In this document: one piece after another, positions 56,981 through 64,000 of the stretch
How positions within the stretch are numbered: the stretch's first letter is position 1
Layout: every line of letters begins with the position of its first letter
Assembly (NCBI GenBank): GCA_963920665.1
Contig: OY987264.1
Coordinates: 30,546,906 to 30,610,905 of the forward strand
Origin: Straminergon stramineum
Lineage: Eukaryota > Streptophyta > Bryopsida > Hypnales > Calliergonaceae
DNA length: 64,000 nucleotides
Direction of reading: 5' to 3'
Notes under the pieces: model-generated
The model's input: only the letters and a program-made list of their open reading frames with translations
Databases searched by the model: none
Told to the model about the DNA's origin: nothing
Position numbers and translations under genes: made by a program

Positions 56981-57989
56981 TATGCGTATGACAATATGTA
57001 TTGAAAACAAGCTTCTCAACCCCATGAATGTAATCTAAATACAAGACAAAATAAACAAAACACACTTTAAAGAATGAGAGAAACTTGTTTTGTATTATGG
57101 GAACTTTATGTGTTGAAGGGATATTTCTAATGGGCTTTAAGTAACATGCTGGAAATAGAATAATTCTAAAACATACTTCAAATATTTGAAAAATATTCAA
57201 GGTCCTATGTTTTTTAAAAGTGTATAGATTTTTAGTTGCCAAGCATGAATAGCATCTGAAGTTTGAATACACCTGACTTTATAAGATCCATGACTATGAC
57301 CTCTTTTACGAAAACAACCCAGTTTTTTATGTATAGAAATGTTCAATTAATTTAACAATAATCTATTGATTACTTCTAATGACCAATGGAATCCGATGAT
57401 GTAGTGCAAAGGATACAAAAAACAATTATAAGCCAAAATCCAAGTTGTGTATTAAAATCCTATAAATCACAAGATTACAAATACAAAAGCAATGATTGTA
57501 GAAAAGCCAAAAAAGATTTTTTTGAGACGTGATCCATTTCTAGGATCTTACTCATGGATCTCCTAATTAATTGCATCGTCACACCCTCATGTTTCTTTAA
57601 GTACCAGTGCTAGCAAGGTGTCATATATATCCTTCTATTCTTCAAGAATAATAATGTGCCTATGGTAAAGACCTATAGGCAAGGATTGTGACTCTTGCAA
57701 TATTTTAGAATTCATGAGTATCCATTTCAACCAACTTTCACTCCAAATTTAATCATGTGATAAGAATTATTATTGTAATCCAATAGAACATTATTAAACA
57801 ATATAAAAACTTCAACAAGCATCTTCATAAAACATGCATTCTTTCTTGAATGCCATGGCTTCTTCCAATTCTTAGTTTAGTCTTCTTTTACAATAAGGTT
57901 ATGAAATATATCATGGCTCCTAAAATCATAATGATATATTTTCTATTTATAATTTTATAAATTCTATTGGAATATATCATGGCTCTAGG

Positions 57990-60900
57990 TTTAATACTCG
58001 TTACTTCAACTACACTCCAAAATGAAAATAAGATTTACAAAATTATAAATAGAAAATAAGGAAAAAAATTGAATCAACAACAAGAAATAAATATTGTCAA
58101 TGAGAAGATTTCATATTCTAATTCACTTCATCAATTTTCAATTAATCCATCATATCATGATCATATCATTTTTCATCCATTGAATGATTTTTCAAGTTTG
58201 ATTGTATAGTCAATGATATTAATAGTCAATACTTTACATATGTTCTAAAATTATTTTTAGAAATAAATTCATAAGGAAAAAAAGAACATACAAATGAACA
58301 CCATGAGGGAAAAGGAACAATCAAGGAAAGGATTTCCAAGTTTACTTCCATTTGACTAATTTTTATTTGGTTTAAATTAAGTTCTCATCCAGTTATTGAC
58401 TTTTTTAGTTTGACAATAAAATGATATTAGTAGTAGTCACTTCAAACAAGGAATTGTTCAATTATAAAACAAACAAAAAATAATAATATGTAAAGAAGAA
58501 AAAACATAAATGAAGGAAGTAAAAGAGTCGGAGCGGGGATTGATATACTTTCATCCATTTGATTAATTTTTTGGCTCAAATCAACTCTCATCTACTTAAT
58601 GACTTTCAAAGTTTAGCAAAATAATGATATTGTCATATTAGAAGTCCCCACTTAGCTACAATTTGAAAGTGAAACAAGAGAATACAAAGTTATAAGGTCA
58701 AAAAGAAAAGACAAGTGAATGAACTCTTGGAGAAAGGAGGAGTGATTGGAGGGACATTGCCATATTTGAAGAATAGTCATTTAACTCAAATCAATTTTCA
58801 TCTATTTAATGACTTTGGGGGATTGACAACAAATGATATAAGTCGTTACTACTCTTTAGTTCAATTCAGAAGCAAATCAAAACATTACAAAAATCATCAA
58901 GAAGAAAATAATAGAAATGTCCTTTGAATGGATATTGAAGCATAAGAAAAGGCTATAGAGGGGCTCCCTATACTTTCATTCATTTGACCAATTTTCATTG
59001 AATTTTCATTGATTTTTATTTGATTCAAATCAATTCTATCCACATAATGACTTTAAAGGTCAACAACATAATAATATTGGTATACAAGTTAATTCAATTA
59101 GTTCCCTTGGCAACACAAATCTACATTGATCTAGAGATTATGTGATTTCCCAAGGTATACTAATGGAAGTTGACAACATTTTGATAAAATGTACATAACG
59201 TGGTCTATATGCTATTCTCAGTTAGTGTGATTATCATCCAATTTTCACCCAACTTTCATTTGCATTCATCAAAAAATTTATACCTAAGTTACATCTACTT
59301 TCATCTAAATTTCATCTAACTGTTTTTTGCAATTTGTTTACACTCCTATCCTCTAACATTCATCCAAAGTATTGTGATAGGTCTTGCACTATTGATATTC
59401 TTACACAATAGTTGTATAGATGAGTGTTTAAGCAATAAACTGGTTACAAAAATATTTTTTAGAAAATGTTAGTGTTATAAAAGCTCTCTAAAGACTATAG
59501 ATGGTCATGTCTTTTCACAATTCTTTTTGCTGAAGATACGGAGTATTTAACAACTTGATTATGAAGACACTATTTATGTATTTAGTTTAAGAAATTCCAA
59601 TTTTTAATAGGAGTATGGAACTTTTGAAGTGTAATCATATGGACTATCCCAATTGAAAAAAACATTATATACTGTATGAATTTCTTTGAGAATACATATA
59701 TATTTAAATGTTTTCCAATGACTTTGTTATGAGTGCTCCAAAGGTTTTGCTTGAGTAAAATGATTTCTATATTATCCCCTAAAGGACAATTGTCCGTTGA
59801 ATGGACAATTGAAAATTCAAGTACGTTCCTATGAAATCAATTTTAGTTGGATGTTCTTCAAATTTTAACACAAGGTGTGAACATGTACCCCCTAATTGTG
59901 AATTCAATTTTTTTTCCAATTAGGAGCCTAGATCAAAAGTTTTGCTGCCCTCAATTTTTCAGGCAGCTTTGGGCAGCATGTGCAAAATACCTCCTCTACT
60001 TTTGAAATTTGGCAAGTATGTTGTGTACACAATACAAGATGCAAATGTCAAAAAAATAACCATATATAGTGTAAAAATCTCACTTGAGGAGGAGCTTAAG
60101 GCTGCTGGCCCTATCGGGCAAGGTTGAGAAAAAAACTTTTTCTTCTAACTTCAAACGTTATAATCTTTCAATCCGTGCAGTCAAAGTATTTGGATTTTTT
60201 CCACATATTTCCATAGTAGTCTAGTACAAATATGTACAGTTGAATTTTGAAAAAAAACTTTTTTTTTCATTTTTTTTCATTGCCCTAAAAAGTGGTAGTT
60301 TTCACAATTTCTACGTGAAATATGCCTCTTGGCTTTAGGGATTAAAAAATTTGGGCGAGGTATGTGATAAATATAAACATGTCATGCTTGTATATTACTA
60401 AATGTACTAGCAATTGGTCAATTTAAACTTTCATAAAATTCATATCAATGTTCATTTGATTCAAATCAATTCTCATTTATTTGATGACTTTTCAAGTTTG
60501 ACAATATAATGATAGTAGTAGTCAATTCACATCCATTTAATGAAATTTCAAGTTTGACAACATAATGATAATAGTAGTTGTCACTTCAACTAAACTCTAA
60601 GACTGAAGCAAACCACAATAAATTCATATTATATAGAAAATGAACTAAAGAAAGGACATGTAAATGACCAACAAGAAAAGAAAGGAAGAAAGGATTTATG
60701 AGAGTAATTTCCATATTTTCCTTCATTTGATCGAATTTCATTAGATTTATATTAATTCCATTTCAATTGCATCAATTTTTATCCATTTAATTACATTTCA
60801 ATGGAAGTGGTCAATAATGTTAGTAGCTACTATTTGAGCAAAATTCTAGGACCAAAGCAAACCAATAAAAAATCATGTCATAAAGAAAAAAATTTAAAGG

Positions 60901-61340
60901 ACTAGAAGATGACCAACAAAAGAAAGAAGAGAGAACCCTTGGGATTATGAAGAGGGGTTGCCATATTTTCATTGATTTGGCCAAATTTCATCAAATTTGT
61001 ATCCATTTTTATTTATTTCAAATCAATTCTCATCCATTTAATTTTCTTTCCAAATGATGACAACATAATGATACTAGTAGTCAATTCTCATCTAATTAAT
61101 GGCATTCAAGTTTAACAACACTAACAATGATATTAGTCATTGCCACTACTACAACCCTTCATAAGGATAAAAGAAGAATAAAGGAGGATTAATCTATGGA
61201 GGATACTACCATATTTCAACTGTTTGACCAAATATTATGAAACTCATAGTATTTTTTTTGGTCTAATTTAGATAAATTCTCATCCTCCTAATGGCAATTC
61301 AAATTTGATAGTATAATGATATTAGTGTAGTTTGATAACA
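57990..61340 (+). repeat. Diverged satellite-like tandem repeat field, unit about 205-250 bp
   Basis: A unit with TTTGACCAAATTTCATC, CAAATCAATTCTCATCCA, TTAATGACTTTCAAGTTTGA and ATAATGATATTAGTAGT recurs. Anchors are near 58350, 58557, 58767 and 58984, then 60440, 60725, 60976 and 61222. The field is split by 59100-60420, which includes the TTAA element 59772-60345. Each unit also has an A-rich AGAAAAGGA segment. No coding function. Confidence 0.72.
59772..60345 (+). mobile_element. TTAA-type element, 574 bp
   Basis: Left end TTATCCCCTAAAGGACAATT. The right end reversed is TTAATCCCTAAAGCCAAGAG. It shares CTAGTACAA and TAATCTTTCAATCCGT-like blocks with the 45.3-kb subfamily. The 61-residue open frame at 59942 is incidental. 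Confidence 0.65.
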
Positions 61341-61344
61341 CAAT

Positions 61345-61444
61345 GAAACACACAAAATATGGATGAAACATGCCAAACATGGATGAAACATACAAAACAT
61401 AGATGAAACATACTAGACATGGATGAAATATTTCAAACATGGAT
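61345..61444 (-). repeat. 20-bp minisatellite, five units
   Basis: Five contiguous 20-base units of the type GAAACATACAAAACATGGAT, with unit boundaries at 61345, 61365, 61385, 61405 and 61425. The minus-strand open frame over it is a repeat artefact. Confidence 0.92.
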
Positions 61445-61802
61445 GTTAATCCATTTCTCCATCCAAATGTGCATACATTCATCTAAAATGAACCAATAAT
61501 CTTCTAAATTTCATGCAACAAAGTTCACCATTTCATCCATTCCCCAAAAGAGAATACATCACCTCAACTATCATTTTCCTCCCAATTTTAATTTTTTAAT
61601 TTTTTTGGGTTTGTATCGCCCCCTAAAATCCAACAAGAAAAGTATAAGGAAGGGGAAAGGGCCGGGTCCGGAGGGATTGCTGATGAGGAGAGAGAAGCGA
61701 AGGAGAGACTTGTGCAGGCGTCGTCGTCGTGGCGAGTACACATAGAAGAAGCCCCAGCGAGCGTTCTCGCCAGTAACCTGAGTTTTGGTTTTCCTGGGCA
61801 CA

Positions 61803-61912
61803 GAAGGAAGGAGAGAGAGAGAGAGAGAAAGAGATAGAGACAGAAAGAGAAAGGGAAAGGGAAAGAGAGAGAGAGAGCGCCTCCTGTAGGGGAGAGAGAG
61901 AGACAGACTGGA
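61803..61912 (+). promoter_or_regulatory. GA-rich 5' leader / promoter-proximal tract
   Basis: Long GAGAGA runs with short interruptions at the edge of a GC-rich island starting near 61.6 kb. Such tracts are typical of plant 5' untranslated regions and GAGA-type regulatory DNA. A possible splice donor CAAG|GTAGTT lies at 62109/62110. Confidence 0.5.
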
Positions 61913-62262
61913 GAGCCGTCCGGGCGTGGTTTTGAGAAGCCTGAGCAGAGCAGCAGCCCCTTGCTCCGCCCTATTTGTGTTTCTTTTCTGTTCTGTTCTG
62001 TTTCTTCATCTCTCTTTGGCGATTGTTAACCTTTTTTCTTTTCTTGCACTCCACGGGGACAGGCATTCACGCCGTGGACGGCCATTACTGAACTTAGCCG
62101 GACTCAAGGTAGTTTTTGTAGTATCAAACTAGCAAGCAAGCAAACCCTGGGGTGAGAGAAGAGGAGAAGCGATTTGAGATCATTGACATGCGTGGTAGAT
62201 AGGGGGAGACGAGGGGGGGAGCGGTTTGAGCGGTGGTAGGAGGAAGCCACCAGTTGGCCGAC

Positions 62263-62295
62263 ATGAAGGCGAAGAAGAAGCGCGGGGTGGAGGCG
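62263..62295 (+). CDS. Candidate first coding exon of a plus-strand gene (runs off the right edge)
   Basis: ATG in good context (GCCGACATGAAGG) followed by eleven codons, MKAKKKRGVEA, and a textbook GTAAGT donor at 62296. It lies in the GC-rich island just after the GA-rich leader. The protein cannot be identified from eleven residues and no downstream exon could be fixed in the window. The alternative is that all of 61.8-64 kb is non-coding leader and intron. Confidence 0.35.
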
Positions 62296-64000
62296 GTAAG
62301 TTGGTTGAGGCGGCCGTAGTTGTTGAGGACGGTGGGGTTAAAAGGGGATGGTGTGGTGTGGTTAGGGGTGGGTGGGGGTGGGGATGGGGATGGTGAGGGG
62401 CGGGATGAGAGCGGATGTGGCTGGATGTGCGATTGGGGCCGGGCTGGGAAGCAATTGGCCTTGTGGGCGGGGGTTTCCAGATTGCTAGGGTTTTGCGATG
62501 CTGTGCTGGTTGGTGGAGCTGCTGATCGGGAAAAGAAGCGGTGTAGATGTTGTTTACGAGGCGCGATTGGAAAGACGATTGGCCGATTGTGCGTTTGGTC
62601 TTGGGATGAATTGGCTTGTGGCTTGTGGTTGTGGTGTGGTGTGAGCTCTTGTTGGTGTAAATTGTGGTGTGGTGTGGTGTGGGGATGGCGCGCACGATGA
62701 TGTCGCGGTGCTGCCAGACCGAGAGTGAAAATTTGGTAGGTTTTGGTTATTTTGTGGGGTGTGGTTTTGGTTCGGTTTCGTGCTGTGGTGATGTAGAGGT
62801 TTGATTTAGTCGATTTGGTGAGGGTGCAGGGAGGTTGCATGAGGTATTGTTTTTTTCTTGTGAGAGGAGTGTGTAGGATGTTTGGGAGAGGAGTGTGTGT
62901 GTGTGCGCTTTGGATCTGTTCGTGGTCTTTCAGTTTAGCTCTGGAGCTTGATTGTCTGAGGAAGGAGCGTTCGGATTGATTTAGTGTGTGGTATCTTGGC
63001 GGTTCAATGTGGCCGGCAGACACTGCTGTGTTAGGTTTTGAAATTGTAAGACGATGTTTGAGACTATGTGATGCGTCTCGTTGGGAATAGAGAGTGAGTA
63101 CTTGCAGGTTGAAGTGTGCTCTGAGGTCCAGAAAGCTTGGCGCGATCCCGTGAGCTTACTCTACAGGGTTGTAGCCTTGGAGGGGGTGTTGGATTGATTT
63201 AGTGTGTTAATACATGTTGTGGAAACTCATTGCCAGTGTGGACTTGTATCTTGACAATTGGTACAGACTTTCCAACAATTAGCCGAAGCGCCCTAATCGT
63301 TTCAGTCACCGTTGAGGATGACTCAAGGGTAACTCAACCGATTAGTATGCAACATTTAATGGGGGGAGATCGGGTCTTTTCAGGGTTGTGTTTCTGTTTG
63401 TATCGTCGGTCATGGAATGTTCCTGCATGATTTGCGAATGATATTCGTTTTGTACGCTTGTAGCTTTCTTGTGTTGAGATGACTGTTAGTATAACTCGTC
63501 GTTGACGTAAGTCCTAACTTTAGGGTTTTGCTATTCAGTACGGTTTCGGGTTATGGACCTCACTTAACCATCATCCAGGTCTGTTTCGGCCTTAATTGGA
63601 ATCAGGCCTACGAGGGTGACAAGTTTGTGAGTGGCAAGGGCTCTGCATGCGTGTTACATAGCCAGCGTGGTTTCCGAGGTGCTAACTGTGAACTTAGCGG
63701 CTTAGTGGTTGCTGACATTGTGTTACCTTGTCGTGTTGTGGCAGCCACCCAGAGTGAAGGCATTCATCACCAGCGTAGTAAATACGCCGCTAGATAACAT
63801 CGACGTTCCTCTTAGCAGGTTCAGTTGGGAATATGAAAAGGTGTGGCTCATTTCCTCTTGTAATCACGCATGAGGATGCATCCTGGTGTATATCCTTGCT
63901 CTATTTTCGTTCTACTTACGTTTGGTACTCGTACTGTACAGGGAGAATTTTATCATTGGGTGGACTTGTTCAATCACTTCGAGGTTTTCTTTGAGCAACA
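62296..64000 (+). other. GC-rich first-intron/leader region
   Basis: G/T-rich plus strand, about half GC, unlike the rest of the window. The long antisense frame 62124-63023 (Pro/Thr/Ser/His-rich, no domain) and the plus frames 62320, 63230 and 63528 look like composition artefacts. CATCCAG|GTCTG at 63570-63580 could be an acceptor, but the frame behind it ends in a stop at 63797. Confidence 0.4.

Noticed and set aside
61288..61482. 64-residue minus-strand frame with repeated CFIYVLYVSSMFG-like units
   Set aside because: Translation of the 20-bp minisatellite.
62124..63023. 299-residue minus-strand open frame
   Set aside because: Rich in Pro/Thr/His/Ser with no domain, lying antisense to the G/T-rich start of a plus-strand gene; best explained by composition.

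Overview
The window looks like nuclear DNA of a land plant that makes flagellated sperm (bryophyte, lycophyte, fern, cycad or Ginkgo). Two things suggest this. Thirteen minus-strand exons, joined by GT-AG introns with consistent phases, encode the N-terminal stem of an axonemal dynein heavy chain, a gene flowering plants and conifers have lost. The mobile elements are of plant type: a decayed hAT transposase, a CACTA element with canonical CACTATAAGAAA-like ends, and many MITEs. The DNA is very AT-rich and one dynein intron is about 29.8 kb, which favours a large-genome lineage. The species cannot be named from sequence alone.

Layout. From 53415 down to 2408 (minus strand) lies the 5' part of the dynein gene: about 767 residues spread over 51 kb. 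The linker, AAA+ motor and microtubule-binding stalk must lie beyond the left edge. Intron 5 (17907-47700) holds most of the transposon load: the hAT pseudogene (22203-25417), a GC-richer degenerate block (about 25.4-33.6 kb) with 62-bp and 90-bp tandem repeats, a 2,125-bp CACTA element with its TGA target duplication (38046-40170), a possible SINE (about 41.85-42.1 kb) and several MITEs.

The most distinctive signal is a set of repeats whose ends read TTAA-CCCCTAA... and ...TTAGGGG-TTAA. At least eight near-complete copies are visible (2042, 4061, 9424, 13148, 35145, 36422, 45294, 59772; a ninth short one at 20015), plus fragments. Their symmetric TTAA borders and short CCC-beginning termini are the hallmark of piggyBac-type insertion, which is unusual for a plant. 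Two copies are 577 bp each, in opposite orientation, and sit in dynein introns flanking exons 8-12.

Right of the dynein start (53416-61560) is non-coding DNA with two CACTA-type MITEs (56343, 56765), a diverged roughly 205-250 bp tandem repeat field (about 57.99-61.34 kb) split by one TTAA element, and a 20-bp minisatellite (61345-61444). At about 61.6 kb the composition turns sharply GC-rich. A GA-rich leader and an ATG exon candidate with a GTAAGT donor suggest the 5' end of a second, plus-strand gene that runs off the right edge. No rRNA, tRNA, CRISPR array or intact transposase was found, and no LTR retrotransposon was recognised.
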